Shown here: positions 10,992 to 20,120 of the stretch, piece after piece
Layout: every line of letters begins with the position of its first letter
Position numbering within the stretch: the first letter of the stretch is position 1
NCBI RefSeq assembly: GCF_004570605.1
Contig: NZ_SPPB01000011.1
Location: 1 to 35,747 of the forward strand
DNA length: 35,747 nt
DNA from: Granulicatella sp. WM01
GTDB taxonomy: Bacteria > Bacillota > Bacilli > Lactobacillales > Aerococcaceae
Direction: 5' to 3'
Program-made: the position numbers and the translations under genes
The notes under the pieces: generated by a model
Told to the model about the DNA's origin: nothing
The model's database searches: none
What the model saw: the letters and a program-made list of their open reading frames with translations, nothing else

Positions 10992-11075
10992 ATGTTATAC
11001 ACAATAGAGGAAAATTTAGTACAGGGAGGACATGTTGCTTTACTATATCAAGGTCTACAAGATATTTTAAAATAG
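10992..11075 (+). CDS. Possible 27-residue leader or remnant peptide
   Basis: The frame from ATG 10992 reads MLYTIEENLVQGGHVALLYQ and ends after about seven more residues at TAG 11075. A plausible ribosome site, AAGGAAAAGG, lies upstream, and the downstream methyltransferase starts 34 nt later. The sequence looks protein-like rather than random. It could be a coupling leader peptide or the end of a decayed gene. I recognise no family. Confidence 0.3.
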   Translation: MLYTIEENLVQGGHVALLYQGLQDILK

Positions 11076-11109
11076 TATGGAGTGTAAAAAAGTTAGAAAG
11101 GAGAAACTA

Positions 11110-11865
11110 ATGCAATCATGTATTGTCACAACACATGTGAAGGCTAGTAGTGATAGTGTAAGGCAGGCAATTTGTTTAGCACAACAATTAAATATACCCT
11201 ATTGCTCCAGAGAAAAGAGGACGATAAAACAATTGATGGTTTTGTATGCATCGGCGTTGATTGTGTATACAGATAAGTTGGTTTATGTCGATAAAAATGG
11301 TGACAAGCTATTTTTTCATCCAAATACGGCAATGATTAGGATTAAGCAAGGAAAAGAACCTTTGTTGGAACTTATTGGTCAAGAAAAACAGAGTATTTTA
11401 GATTTAACAATGGGTCTGGCAAGTGATAGTATTGTGATGAGCCATGCAGGGCATCACGTCATTGCAATCGAACAAAATACTATTATTTATACGATTGTGA
11501 GCCATGGATTGAAGCAATATTGTACGCATATTAGTGAAATCGATGCGGCAATGCGCCGAATACAAACGTATCAAGGCAATCATCTTGACTTTTTGAAACA
11601 ATCCGCAAGTCATAGCGTGGATGTGATTTATATTGATCCTATGTTTTCGCATGTTATCACAGAATCTAAAAATTTAGATGCGTTAAAAACTTTAGCGTAT
11701 TATAAGAGAGATTTTGATCAAGTGATGTATGAAGCTAAACGGGTGGCAAGAAAGCAAATTATTTTAAAAGCGCATTATTTAGATACAGTTTTTGAAGAAT
11801 ATGGATTTATACGTGGTGTACGGAAAAGTGCAAAATTTCATTTTGGTAGTTATCGTATAGAATAG
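11110..11865 (+). CDS. RsmJ-like class I SAM-dependent methyltransferase
   Basis: A 251-residue protein with a Rossmann-type methyltransferase domain in its C-terminal two-thirds. Motif I reads ILDLTMGLASDS (the RsmJ family has a GLGxD-type loop; here it is GLASD). An acidic strand end follows in VIAIEQN, then HLDFLKQ and the catalytic-type motif VDVIYIDPMF. This arrangement resembles the DUF548/RsmJ group, whose E. coli member methylates G1516 of 16S rRNA. The rRNA target is inferred, not shown. I prefer ATG 11110 because AAAGGAG lies just upstream; an in-frame ATG at 11077 lacks such a site. A short peptide frame precedes it. Confidence 0.75.
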   Translation: MQSCIVTTHVKASSDSVRQAICLAQQLNIPYCSREKRTIKQLMVLYASALIVYTDKLVYVDKNGDKLFFHPNTAMIRIKQGKEPLLELIGQEKQSILDLTMGLASDSIVMSHAGHHVIAIEQNTIIYTIVSHGLKQYCTHISEIDAAMRRIQTYQGNHLDFLKQSASHSVDVIYIDPMFSHVITESKNLDALKTLAYYKRDFDQVMYEAKRVARKQIILKAHYLDTVFEEYGFIRGVRKSAKFHFGSYRIE

Positions 11866-12072
11866 ATGATTTACCAATTGAAAACTGAGAATATTTATGT
11901 ATTTGGAAAAGTGCATACCGTTAAACAATGCCTTGATAACATGTGGATTAGGTGATATGTCAATAATGACAAGACATTTTTAGTGATAGATGTTGTTTAA
12001 ATAATTTGTTTTCTGGAGTAGGCATGTTGCTAGCAAAGTATGTGAATAATGCTGATTTTATAATCATGTGAG
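11866..12072. other. Intergenic region before the thi promoter
   Basis: No gene seen. ATGTC...GACAT near 11957-11978 followed by TTTTT could be a weak terminator for the methyltransferase gene. The remainder is AT-rich without recognisable structure. Confidence 0.4.
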
Positions 12073-12101
12073 TTGACATTCGATTAAAAATCCAGTATGA
12101 T
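12073..12101 (+). promoter_or_regulatory. Sigma-A promoter of the thiamine-precursor transport operon
   Basis: A perfect -35 box TTGACA (12073-12078), a 17-bp spacer and a -10 box TATGAT (12096-12101). The expected start near 12108 puts the first transcribed bases directly at the 5' strand of the riboswitch P1 helix. Confidence 0.85.
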
Positions 12102-12110
12102 GAAAACGTA

Positions 12111-12232
12111 ACACAAAGGGGTGCCGTTGGCTGAGATTATACCCTTAGAACCTGTTCGTTAATGCGAGTGTAGGGATTGTGAAATGTGCAAATGAATGCA
12201 TCTAGTCTTTGTGTACACTGACTAGGTGTTTT
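12111..12232 (+). promoter_or_regulatory. TPP riboswitch (THI element) with transcription terminator
   Basis: The conserved core is plain: AAAGGGGTGCC, GGCTGAGA (12129-12136), ACCCTTAGAACCTG and GCGAGTGTAGGGA. P1 forms between CACAA (12112-12116) and TTGTG (12177-12181). A terminator hairpin pairs CATCTAGTC (12199-12207) with GACTAGGTG (12220-12228), followed by TTTTTG. ACACAAAG (12111-12118), which includes the P1 5' strand, is also perfectly complementary to CTTTGTGT (12207-12214) inside the terminator. Inferred logic: TPP binding locks P1 and lets the terminator form; without TPP, 12111-12118 pairs with 12207-12214 and transcription reads through. Confidence 0.95.
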
Positions 12233-12286
12233 TGTTATATTCTATATTCTGTAACGATACAAAAATGATGAGTAAGGAGGGATTAT

Positions 12287-13024
12287 TTGAAAGTAAAGCG
12301 CTGGATAAATCAGTGGGGTAGTCTAATAATTGTCGTTGTTATTTGGGAGTTGGTTAGTTTCTTTGGTTTGGTACCTAAATTTTTATTGCCCAGTTTTACA
12401 CATGTTTTAACCGTACTGTTTCAAGAGGGAAATATTTTAGCAATGCATGTGCTGACAACATTAGTTGAGGCATTAATTGGACTAAGTTTTAGTGTTTTTT
12501 TGGCAGGGATATTAGCTGTTTTAATGGATAAGTACCATTGCGTGCATACATTTATGATGCCACTTTTATTGGTATCTCAAACAATTCCAACTGTTGCACT
12601 TGCGCCATTGTTGATTTTATGGTTTGGATATGGCATGATGCCAAAAATTATATTAATCGTTATTGTATGTTTCTTTCCATTGACGATGAGTTTACTCAAT
12701 GGATTTAAGCAAATTGATGAGGCGTATTTAAATATGATGAACAGTTTTCATGCGAGTTATTGGCAAATTATGAAATACGTTAAATTTCCATTTGCTTTAC
12801 CGTCATTTTTTTCAGGATTGAAAGTATCTACGTCATACGCTATTATTAGTGCAGTCATTGCCGAGTGGTTAGGTGGAGATAGTGGTTTAGGTGTTTATAT
12901 GACTCGTGTGCGTAAGTCTTATGCATTTGATAAAATGTTTGCAGTGATTATATTAATTAGTTTATTTAGTCTAATCTTATTGTGGGGTGTTAATCGAATC
13001 GAGCGTTTTGTGTTACAGAAATGA
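12287..13024 (+). CDS. thiX: ABC transporter permease for a thiamine precursor (ThiX-like)
   Basis: Inner-membrane permease of a SsuC/NitT-type importer. The 245-residue protein has about six transmembrane helices and the BPD_transp_1 coupling motif region (EAYLNMMNSFHASYWQIMKYVKFPFALPSF...GLKVS), with EAxxxA-type spacing. It starts at TTG 12287, decided by the strong site AAGGAGG (12274-12280). The TPP riboswitch directly upstream and the THI5/NMT1-like binding protein downstream assign the substrate to a thiamine precursor, probably a pyrimidine as for ThiXYZ. That substrate is inference from context. Confidence 0.85.
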   Translation: MKVKRWINQWGSLIIVVVIWELVSFFGLVPKFLLPSFTHVLTVLFQEGNILAMHVLTTLVEALIGLSFSVFLAGILAVLMDKYHCVHTFMMPLLLVSQTIPTVALAPLLILWFGYGMMPKIILIVIVCFFPLTMSLLNGFKQIDEAYLNMMNSFHASYWQIMKYVKFPFALPSFFSGLKVSTSYAIISAVIAEWLGGDSGLGVYMTRVRKSYAFDKMFAVIILISLFSLILLWGVNRIERFVLQK

Positions 13025-13053
13025 TATGAGCTTAAAAAAGCGGAGGAGATTTT

Positions 13054-14037
13054 ATGAGAAAAAAATTAGTCATGTTAATGATTATGTTTGGTTTGTTATT
13101 GGGCGCTTGCACACAATCTGAAAATCTTTCAAATAAAGAAAAAGTTGATGTGACATTAGTGCTAGATTGGAGTCCAAATACAAATCATACTGGTATTTAT
13201 GTTGCAGAACAAATGAAGTTTTTTGAAGAGGTTGGATTAAATGTAAAAATTATACAACCACCAGCAGATGGAGCGGAATTAATGGTTGCTAGTGGTCAAG
13301 CCGATTTTGGTATTAGTTTTCAGGATACTTTAGCAGCAAGTTTTGCAGAAAAATTACCTGTAAAAGCTATTGCTAGTATCATGGCACACAATACATCTGG
13401 TATAGTCACACTATCAGATAAAAAGGTTACTCGTGCTAAACAGTTAGAAGGTTTAACTTATGCAACATGGGATTTACCAATAGAAAAAGCCATGGTCAAA
13501 CAAATTATTACAGATGATGGTGGGAATGCTGACAAATTAAAAATGGAACCAAATACAGTAACGGACATTGTGTCCGCTTTACAAACAACAGTTGATGCAG
13601 TATGGGTGTACGAAGGCTGGGACGGAGTTGCCGTTAAAAATGCAGGATTACAGACAAATTTTTTATCATTTAGAGAGTTAAATCCAGCATTTGATTATTA
13701 CACACCTGTGCTTATTACAAATGAGCAAACATTGCAACATAAATCAGAGGTCGTAAAAAAACTTTTATCGGCTTTATCTAAAGGATATACGTATGCTGCA
13801 AAACATCCAAAAGAATCAGCAGATATGCTATTAAAAAAAGTTCCCGAATTAGATAGACAACTAGTTGAACAAAGTCAAGAATTTGTATCTAAATATTATC
13901 TTGATGAAGGAAAACCTTGGGGATATATAGATAAAGAAAGATGGGGAAAATTTTATAAGTGGTTAAACGAACAACATATATTGAAAGAGAACATAGATGA
14001 ATACACAGGATTTACCAATGACTTTATTGCACGTTAA
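13054..14037 (+). CDS. thiY: Thiamine-precursor ABC transporter substrate-binding lipoprotein (ThiY-like)
   Basis: The N-terminus is a lipoprotein signal: MRKK, a hydrophobic stretch, and the lipobox LLGAC with the modified cysteine at about residue 19. The mature protein is a periplasmic-binding fold of the NMT1/THI5-like family. It opens with VTLVLDWSPNTNHTGIYVAE, the typical N-terminal signature of this family, and has the FFEEVGLNVKII and SGQADFGIS blocks. Length (327) is normal. It lies 29 bp after the permease gene. ThiY binds formylaminopyrimidine in related bacteria; the exact ligand here cannot be read from sequence. Confidence 0.88.
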   Translation: MRKKLVMLMIMFGLLLGACTQSENLSNKEKVDVTLVLDWSPNTNHTGIYVAEQMKFFEEVGLNVKIIQPPADGAELMVASGQADFGISFQDTLAASFAEKLPVKAIASIMAHNTSGIVTLSDKKVTRAKQLEGLTYATWDLPIEKAMVKQIITDDGGNADKLKMEPNTVTDIVSALQTTVDAVWVYEGWDGVAVKNAGLQTNFLSFRELNPAFDYYTPVLITNEQTLQHKSEVVKKLLSALSKGYTYAAKHPKESADMLLKKVPELDRQLVEQSQEFVSKYYLDEGKPWGYIDKERWGKFYKWLNEQHILKENIDEYTGFTNDFIAR

Positions 14038-14728
14038 ACATGTGTCAAAGTCGTATCATACACCAATTTTAAAAGATGTTTCTTTGACGATTAATCAAGG
14101 AGAATTGGTGTGCTTATTAGGAAAAAGTGGTAGTGGGAAGTCAACATTACTCAATATTATTGCACATATTGAACAGGCAGATACAGGAGAAGTTATATCT
14201 TATGAACAGGTTGCATATATGCAACAAAAAGACTTGCTTTTGCCGTTTAAAACGGTTTTAGAAAATATTCTATTGCCTAAAAAAATTCAAGGGACATTAA
14301 CAAAAGACATAAAGCGAAAAGCCATTAATCTTTTAGAGGAACTAGGATTAAAAGGAACACTGCATCATTATCCATCTGAATTATCTGGTGGAATGAAACA
14401 ACGTGTTGCTTTTGCAAGAACAATTATGTCTGAGTATAAATTGCTTTTATTAGATGAGCCGTTTAGTGCATTAGACTATATTACACGTACAGATTTACAA
14501 AAATGGTATGCGAGTATTTCAAAAAAATATCAGTTAAGTACTTTGCTCGTTACTCATGATATTGATGAGGCATTGTTATTAGCAGATAAAATTATGCTAT
14601 TAGATAATGGCACATTATGTTCAGTGAAAATATTACCTAAAGATAAAGACATGTACATGTTAAGTCAACAATACTTAATGGATAAAAAAGAGTTGTTAAT
14701 GGTGTTAACGGATAGTTTTAGAAAATAA
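13997..14728 (+). CDS. thiZ: Thiamine-precursor ABC transporter ATPase (ThiZ-like)
   Basis: The ATP-hydrolysing subunit of the importer. Walker A is GKSGSGKST, the signature motif LSGGMKQR, Walker B LLLLDEPF, and the switch histidine is in LLVTHDIDEA. It overlaps the end of the binding-protein gene by 41 nt from ATG 13997. A second in-frame ATG at 14018, with CAGGA a few bases upstream, would give the more usual start MTLLHVKHVSKSY and a 20-nt overlap, and I consider it at least as likely. The overlap implies translational coupling. It is the last gene of the riboswitch-controlled operon. Confidence 0.88.
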   Translation: MNTQDLPMTLLHVKHVSKSYHTPILKDVSLTINQGELVCLLGKSGSGKSTLLNIIAHIEQADTGEVISYEQVAYMQQKDLLLPFKTVLENILLPKKIQGTLTKDIKRKAINLLEELGLKGTLHHYPSELSGGMKQRVAFARTIMSEYKLLLLDEPFSALDYITRTDLQKWYASISKKYQLSTLLVTHDIDEALLLADKIMLLDNGTLCSVKILPKDKDMYMLSQQYLMDKKELLMVLTDSFRK

Positions 14729-15225
14729 ACGGGTATAGACTTAACTTATTAAATAAAAAAGGCTCGATTTCAAAGGAGTACAAGAAATCGTGTTGGTAAA
14801 CCAAAAAAGTTTGCCAACACGATTGTTTCTGTATAACTAAGTGAAACAAAACAGAACGTAGTGAAAGTAGAGTGTTTTTTTTATTAGTTTAAATGTGTTT
14901 CTGTGTATAGAGTGTCATTCTTTATGGATATAGCATGGTAAAGGGACAAAATATGGATATACATGTTCTCCATATGTTATATACTATGTTAAAATCATTT
15001 TTAAGATTTTGAGATAATAGATAAAATAGATTGAAATTAGATAATGATGTCTTGTTGTCTGTTGATTTAATATATTGTTTAGTACAATGATGTATTAGTT
15101 ACATCTTTATGTGACAAATTTATTGATTTAGTAAACAGACTTTATAAATTATTTTGTGAAGATATATTGACGAGTACTTCAAAAAAAATTATGATAACAT
15201 AAAATGCTTTTGATATGGAGGAGTT
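14729..15225. other. Intergenic region between the thi operon and queG
   Basis: Contains copy 2 of the ISL3-associated palindrome (14786-14824) and a 7-bp hairpin ATATGGA/TCCATAT (14951-14975). I found no gene, no preQ1-type riboswitch core and no clear promoter, though the queG promoter should lie in its right half. Confidence 0.5.
14786..14824. repeat. ISL3-associated palindrome, copy 2
   Basis: AATCGTGTTGGTAAAC (14786-14801) is an inverted repeat of GTTTGCCAACACGATT (14809-14824) with one G-T mismatch-type pair. The flank after it, GTTTCTGTATAACTAAGTGAAACAAA in part, resembles the flank of the copy at 35119 (TATAGAAAAAAGTGAAGCAAA), so similarity extends beyond the palindrome. It also follows the thi operon and could act as its terminator. 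Confidence 0.8.
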
Positions 15226-16380
15226 ATGACGCTTAATTTAAAACAAAAAATTATTCAAGAGGCAAAAGCATTAGGGATAGATAAAATAGGATTTACAAGT
15301 GCACAACCATTTGATTATTTAAAAAAATCGTTACAAGAGCAAAAAGACTTAGGACGAACGACAGGTTTTGAGCATGAAAACATTGATGAGCGAGTATATC
15401 CACATTTGATTTTTGAACAGCCAAAATCTATTATTGCGATTGCTTTGGCATATCCTAGCCGTTTAAATCAAGCGTTAAATCAAGATAAAGAAGATAGACG
15501 AGGTAGTTTTGCAAGAGCTTCTTGGGGGCAAGATTATCATGACATTTTAAAAGATAGAATGAATAAATTGATTGCTTATATTAAAACACAAGCAAGTACA
15601 GCTACTTTCAAACCAATGGTAGATACTGGAGAGTTGATTGATGTTGCTGTTGCACAAAGAGCAGGTTTAGGGTTTATTGGTAAAAACGGTCTATTAATTA
15701 CAGAAGAATTTGGTTCTTATGTTTATTTAGGTGAAATCATTACGAATATCGAATTTGAACCCGATACACCAATTCCTGATGGGTGCGGAGATTGCATACG
15801 TTGTTTACGTGCATGTCCACCCAAGGCATTATTAGGTGATGGACGTTTAGACGGAAAAAGATGCTTATCTTATCAAACACAAACGAAAGGATACATGCCA
15901 GAAGAGTATCGTAAAAAAATGACACATGTGATTTATGGGTGCGATATTTGTCAAATGGTTTGTCCATATAATCAAGGTAAAGATTTTCATCTTCATCAAG
16001 AAATGGAGCCAGTCCCCTCACATGTTCAACCTTCTTTAAAAAAGATGTTAACATTATCTAATAAAGAATTTAAACAAGAATTTGGATATATGTCAGGTTC
16101 TTGGAGAGGTAAAAAACCGCTCCAAAGAAATGCGATTATTGCCTTAGCAAACTACCGTGATCAAAGTGCGTTACCTAAATTAATTGAAATTATGGAATGT
16201 GATGTTCGCCCAGTTATTCGTGGGACAGCCGCTTGGGCAATTTCACAAATTCAACGTGATTACAATGAGCTGATTATTGAATGTATGCAAGCACAACTGG
16301 AAAAAGAGGACGATAGAGAAACTATTGAAGAAATGCAAAAAGCTATTGACGTTTTGAAACAGAAGAAAAAGAGAGGATAA
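15226..16380 (+). CDS. queG: Epoxyqueuosine reductase
   Basis: QueG carries out the last step of queuosine synthesis, reducing epoxyqueuosine in tRNA anticodons, using cobalamin and two [4Fe-4S] clusters. The 384-residue protein has the N-terminal DUF1730 domain and an 8-Fe ferredoxin-like region. The first cysteine set is [16 protein letters not shown] (from about residue 187) and the second [13 protein letters not shown] (from about 239). A C-terminal HEAT-like repeat part follows ([15 protein letters not shown]...[11 protein letters not shown]). Length is standard. Ribosome site GGAGG precedes the ATG. No other queuosine gene is in the window. Confidence 0.95.
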   Translation: MTLNLKQKIIQEAKALGIDKIGFTSAQPFDYLKKSLQEQKDLGRTTGFEHENIDERVYPHLIFEQPKSIIAIALAYPSRLNQALNQDKEDRRGSFARASWGQDYHDILKDRMNKLIAYIKTQASTATFKPMVDTGELIDVAVAQRAGLGFIGKNGLLITEEFGSYVYLGEIITNIEFEPDTPIPDGCGDCIRCLRACPPKALLGDGRLDGKRCLSYQTQTKGYMPEEYRKKMTHVIYGCDICQMVCPYNQGKDFHLHQEMEPVPSHVQPSLKKMLTLSNKEFKQEFGYMSGSWRGKKPLQRNAIIALANYRDQSALPKLIEIMECDVRPVIRGTAAWAISQIQRDYNELIIECMQAQLEKEDDRETIEEMQKAIDVLKQKKKRG

Positions 16381-16654
16381 TAGGAACACACCTTATAAAT
16401 ATATTATGATGTATTGTTAATAGCTACTGTGAAAGATATGCATAAATAAACATCTACCAAATAGTGTTAAAGAAATGCACAAATATATGATGTTCAATTC
16501 TTTTTAGATTATATGATAATGTTTTCTGAAAATCAGACTTTATTTTTTGAAAAACGTACGAAATATGCATGAAAAATACTTGTTTTTTTGCATGATATTT
16601 GGCATTAAAGTATGAATACAGTATAATAAATAAAGTAAAGAAAGGAGGGATAAG

Positions 16655-17389
16655 ATGAACGGAATATTTTTAGAAGGTTCAGCACGTGCGATTATTTTAT
16701 TTCATGCGTATACAGGTTCAACTGCAGATGTTCGTTTATTAGGTACACGATTAAATCAAGTTGGATATACGGTATATATGCCTCTTTTTTCTGGTCATGG
16801 TACAAAAGATTTAAGATGTGTATTAGCTTATTCTCCTAAACAATGGCAATCAGAAGCCTATCAAGCCGTCATGGTAATGAAAGAAAAAGGATACCAGCAA
16901 ATTGCTGTGTTTGGATTATCAATGGGAGGCATGTTTGCATTAGATATTCTTACTCAGTCAATCCCAGAGATTATTGGAGGAGGATCTTTTAACTCTCCAA
17001 TTCCATTGACAGATTCTACTTTAGTGCAGCAAGCATTTGTTAGGCTAGCTAATCGCTTTTACCAAGAGAGTATGGGAGATAAGCAGGTATATGATAAAGA
17101 GATTGAACAATCCTCGGTAAAACAATTGTCTGCAATAGAAACATTAACAGAAGATATTGCGGAACAGTTAAGTTATATTCATGTTCCAGTTTACATTGCA
17201 CAATCTGGAGAAGATGAGTTGATTGATGTGGAAATTGGTGAAAAAATGATGCGTTTAATGCCATTTACAACAGTTGATTACCACTATTTTCCAAAGGCAA
17301 CTCATGTGATTACAATTGGTGCGTATAAAAAAGAGTTTAATGAGAGTGTGTTAACATTTGTCAATCAACTGGATTGGAGCCTAACATGA
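16655..17389 (+). CDS. Alpha/beta-hydrolase, carboxylesterase (Est/YvaK type)
   Basis: A 244-residue serine hydrolase of the Est30/YvaK group, which hydrolyses short acyl esters or monoacylglycerols. The nucleophile elbow is GLSMGG with S89. The oxyanion/N-terminal region has LFHAYTGSTADVR (family form LLHGFTG...), the acid residue is probably in SGEDELID, and the catalytic histidine in KATHVI near the end. AAAGGAGGG provides a strong ribosome site. Its stop overlaps the rnr start as ATGA (17386-17389). A yvaK-rnr-smpB order is familiar from Bacillus and relatives; here secG, which often heads it, is not in the 274 bp upstream. The natural substrate is unknown. Confidence 0.88.
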   Translation: MNGIFLEGSARAIILFHAYTGSTADVRLLGTRLNQVGYTVYMPLFSGHGTKDLRCVLAYSPKQWQSEAYQAVMVMKEKGYQQIAVFGLSMGGMFALDILTQSIPEIIGGGSFNSPIPLTDSTLVQQAFVRLANRFYQESMGDKQVYDKEIEQSSVKQLSAIETLTEDIAEQLSYIHVPVYIAQSGEDELIDVEIGEKMMRLMPFTTVDYHYFPKATHVITIGAYKKEFNESVLTFVNQLDWSLT

Positions 17390-19626
17390 AAGAACAGATA
17401 ATAAAAGTTTTAGAACAGAAAAGTATGACAACTCATGAATTAGCTGAAACATTGCACATGAGTAGTTCACATGACTATAGCATTTTGATTAAACAAATTG
17501 CATTACTTGAACGCTTGGGCGATATTCAAATTACAAAGAATGGGTATTTAAAAGTAACTTCGCATACATCAGAATATGTAGAGGGTTATTACCGAGCACA
17601 TGAAAAAGGATTTGGTTTTGTTCAAGTAGACGGACAAGATGAGGACATTTATATTCCTAAAGGAATGCAACTTGCTTTATCTGGAGATAAAGTGAGAGTG
17701 ATGTTAACTAAAGAAAGCGATATATTTGCTGGAAAAGGTGCAGAGGGAATTATTACAGACATTCTTGAACGTGCTATGACAACGTTAGTAGGAGAATTTG
17801 TGAAATATCCACAACATTTAATTGAGGAAACAGGTTTTAGTGGGTATGTTGTTCCTAAAATTAAGCAGATGATGGATTATACGTGTTTCATTGAGCAATC
17901 TAGTTTGCAAGTTGTTGATGGGACAATCTGTTTAGTTGATATTACACGCTATCCAACAGAAGATAATCCTAAAAATTTGTTTGGTGTGATTGTTAAAGAA
18001 ATTGGGTATAAAGATGAACCGGGTGTTGATATTTTAACTATTTTACATAAACGTCATATTCCAGTTGAATTTCCAGAAAAAGTATTGGAAGAAGCGAATC
18101 GCTTTTCTATTGAGTTAAGTTCAGAAGATATAAAAGATCGTTTAGATTTACGCCATGAGAAAATTGTGACCATAGATGGACAAGACGCTAAAGATTTAGA
18201 TGATGCTATTTCTGTAAAATATTTGGATAATGGCCTATTTGAACTAGGTGTTCATATTGCAGATGTATCAACATATGTTAAAGAAGATAGTGGACTTGAT
18301 AAAGAGGCCTATTTACGTGGAACAAGTGTTTATTTGAGTGATAGAGTCGTGCCAATGCTTCCGCAACGTTTATCAAATGGTATTTGTTCACTACACCCTG
18401 ATGAAGACAGGTTAACATTGTCATGTATTATGCAATTAGATGCCTCAGGGAATGTTCATGAGTATTGTATTACACCTAGTGTGATTCGCTCTTGTAAGAG
18501 AATGAGTTATGAGCGTGTAAATGAAGCCATAGTGCAAGGCAATAAACGGGCTAGAGAAGAATACGAAGATGTTTTAGATATGCTAGAATTGATGAGAGAT
18601 ATTCATTATGCTTTATACCATAAGCGGCATAGACGAGGAGCTATTGATTTTGATACAAATGAAGCCAAAATTTTAGTTGATGAAAATGGGAAACCTCTTG
18701 ATATTATTCTAAGAGAACGAGGGCTAGCAGAAAGAATGATTGAATCTTTTATGCTATGTGCTAATGAAACAATTGCCAAACATTTCATGGAAAAGCAGTA
18801 TCCATTCATTTATCGTGTACATGAACAACCCGCAGAAGATAAAATGCAAAGATTTTTAGAATTTACGACTACTTTTGGCATTATGATTAAAGGGACTAGC
18901 TCCACAATTAATTCCAAAACATTACAAAAAGTGCTAGAAAAATTAGAAAATCAACCTTATGAAGCACTTGTGTCTACAATGCTTTTACGCAGTATGAAGC
19001 AAGCTAGATATGACGAGCAGCCTTTAGGACACTTTGGTTTAGCGACTACTCATTATACGCATTTTACTTCGCCAATTAGACGTTATCCGGATTTAATTGT
19101 TCATCGGTTTATCAAAAAATATGCTAAATGTCCTCCTTTAACAGAAGAATTTGATAGTTTACATGCAAAATTAGAAGATATTGCCCAGCAAAGTTCAGCT
19201 ATGGAAAGACGATCTGTTGAGGCAGAGCGTGAAACAGAGGCAATGAAAAAAGCTGAATATATGTTAGATAAACTTGGACAAAAATTTACAGGAGTTATTA
19301 GTTCAGTTACACGTTTTGGGATGTTTGTTGAATTGCCCAATACTGTTGAGGGGCTTATTCATGTATCAAAAATGGAAGATGACCATTATGATTTTATTGA
19401 AAATCATCTACTATTGGTAGGTAAACGTACTGGAAAAACGTATCAAATCGGACAAGAATTAACGGTTAAAGTATCAAAAGTAGACGTTGAAACGTATGAA
19501 ATTGATTTTGATATTGTGTATTCTAAAGAGGATAAAATTAGACAAAAAATCTCTAAAAAACGGGTTAAAAAACAAAGAACAGATAAAAAGAAAGAAAAAA
19601 GGAAAACAACTAGACGTAAGAAATAG
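17386..19626 (+). CDS. rnr: Ribonuclease R
   Basis: RNase R is a processive 3'-5' exoribonuclease that degrades structured RNA and works with SmpB/tmRNA in ribosome rescue. The protein is 746 residues from ATG 17386. I prefer this start because TGGAG sits 6 nt upstream and it gives an ATGA overlap with the esterase stop; a TTG at 17374 is also in frame. Domains: an N-terminal winged helix (1-65), cold-shock/OB domains (GYYRAHEKGFGFV), the RNB catalytic domain with DGQDAKDLDDAIS near residue 263 (metal-binding Asp cluster), a C-terminal S1 domain (about 632-718), and a very basic Lys/Arg tail typical of RNase R. Confidence 0.96.
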   Translation: MKEQIIKVLEQKSMTTHELAETLHMSSSHDYSILIKQIALLERLGDIQITKNGYLKVTSHTSEYVEGYYRAHEKGFGFVQVDGQDEDIYIPKGMQLALSGDKVRVMLTKESDIFAGKGAEGIITDILERAMTTLVGEFVKYPQHLIEETGFSGYVVPKIKQMMDYTCFIEQSSLQVVDGTICLVDITRYPTEDNPKNLFGVIVKEIGYKDEPGVDILTILHKRHIPVEFPEKVLEEANRFSIELSSEDIKDRLDLRHEKIVTIDGQDAKDLDDAISVKYLDNGLFELGVHIADVSTYVKEDSGLDKEAYLRGTSVYLSDRVVPMLPQRLSNGICSLHPDEDRLTLSCIMQLDASGNVHEYCITPSVIRSCKRMSYERVNEAIVQGNKRAREEYEDVLDMLELMRDIHYALYHKRHRRGAIDFDTNEAKILVDENGKPLDIILRERGLAERMIESFMLCANETIAKHFMEKQYPFIYRVHEQPAEDKMQRFLEFTTTFGIMIKGTSSTINSKTLQKVLEKLENQPYEALVSTMLLRSMKQARYDEQPLGHFGLATTHYTHFTSPIRRYPDLIVHRFIKKYAKCPPLTEEFDSLHAKLEDIAQQSSAMERRSVEAERETEAMKKAEYMLDKLGQKFTGVISSVTRFGMFVELPNTVEGLIHVSKMEDDHYDFIENHLLLVGKRTGKTYQIGQELTVKVSKVDVETYEIDFDIVYSKEDKIRQKISKKRVKKQRTDKKKEKRKTTRRKK

Positions 19627-19653
19627 CGAGAGTAACGAGAGGAAGTGATAGTT

Positions 19654-20112
19654 ATGCCTAAAGGAGAAGGAAAAGTTGTTGCTCAAAATCGAAAAGCTAC
19701 TCATGATTATACAATTGAAGATACATTTGAGTGTGGCATGGTATTAACAGGGACAGAAATTAAATCCGTTCGTCAGGCAAAAATTAATTTGAAAGACGGA
19801 TTTTCACGTATTAAAAATGGTGAAGTTTGGTTGCATAATGTGCATATTAGCCCTTTTGAACAAGGTAATATTTTCAACCATGATCCTTTACGTACACGTA
19901 AACTTCTGTTACATAAACAACAAATTAAACGTTTAGAAAAAGATATTAAAGTAACAGGATATACTTTAGTTCCTTTAAAAGTCTATTTAAAAGACGGTTA
20001 TGCTAAATGTTTAATCGGTTTAGCAAAAGGGAAAAAGACTTATGATAAACGTGAGGCAATCAAACAGAAAGATATAAAACGTGACACAGATAGAATGATG
20101 AAAGTGAGATAA
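19654..20112 (+). CDS. smpB: SmpB, tmRNA-binding protein
   Basis: SmpB binds tmRNA and delivers it to stalled ribosomes. The protein is 152 residues from ATG 19654 ([19 protein letters not shown]). This start is favoured over an in-frame GTG at 19645 because GAGAGGAAG lies about 8 nt upstream. Family landmarks: [40 protein letters not shown] (with family spacing), [11 protein letters not shown], and a basic tail including [18 protein letters not shown]. It lies 27 nt after rnr. No tmRNA gene (ssrA) is visible in the window, although it often sits nearby. Confidence 0.96.
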   Translation: MPKGEGKVVAQNRKATHDYTIEDTFECGMVLTGTEIKSVRQAKINLKDGFSRIKNGEVWLHNVHISPFEQGNIFNHDPLRTRKLLLHKQQIKRLEKDIKVTGYTLVPLKVYLKDGYAKCLIGLAKGKKTYDKREAIKQKDIKRDTDRMMKVR

Positions 20113-20120
20113 AAGACGAC

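Noticed and set aside
14729-15225. PreQ1 riboswitch upstream of queG
   Set aside because: No aptamer core with the expected C-rich loop and A-rich tail could be found, and queG is a late step not always under preQ1 control.
16555-16605. Hairpin terminator around GCATG repeats after queG
   Set aside because: The arms pair only with several bulges and mismatches and the T-run falls within the loop, so it does not fit a terminator.
19627-20120. tmRNA gene near smpB
   Set aside because: No alanine-tRNA-like ends or tag frame could be seen around smpB on either strand.
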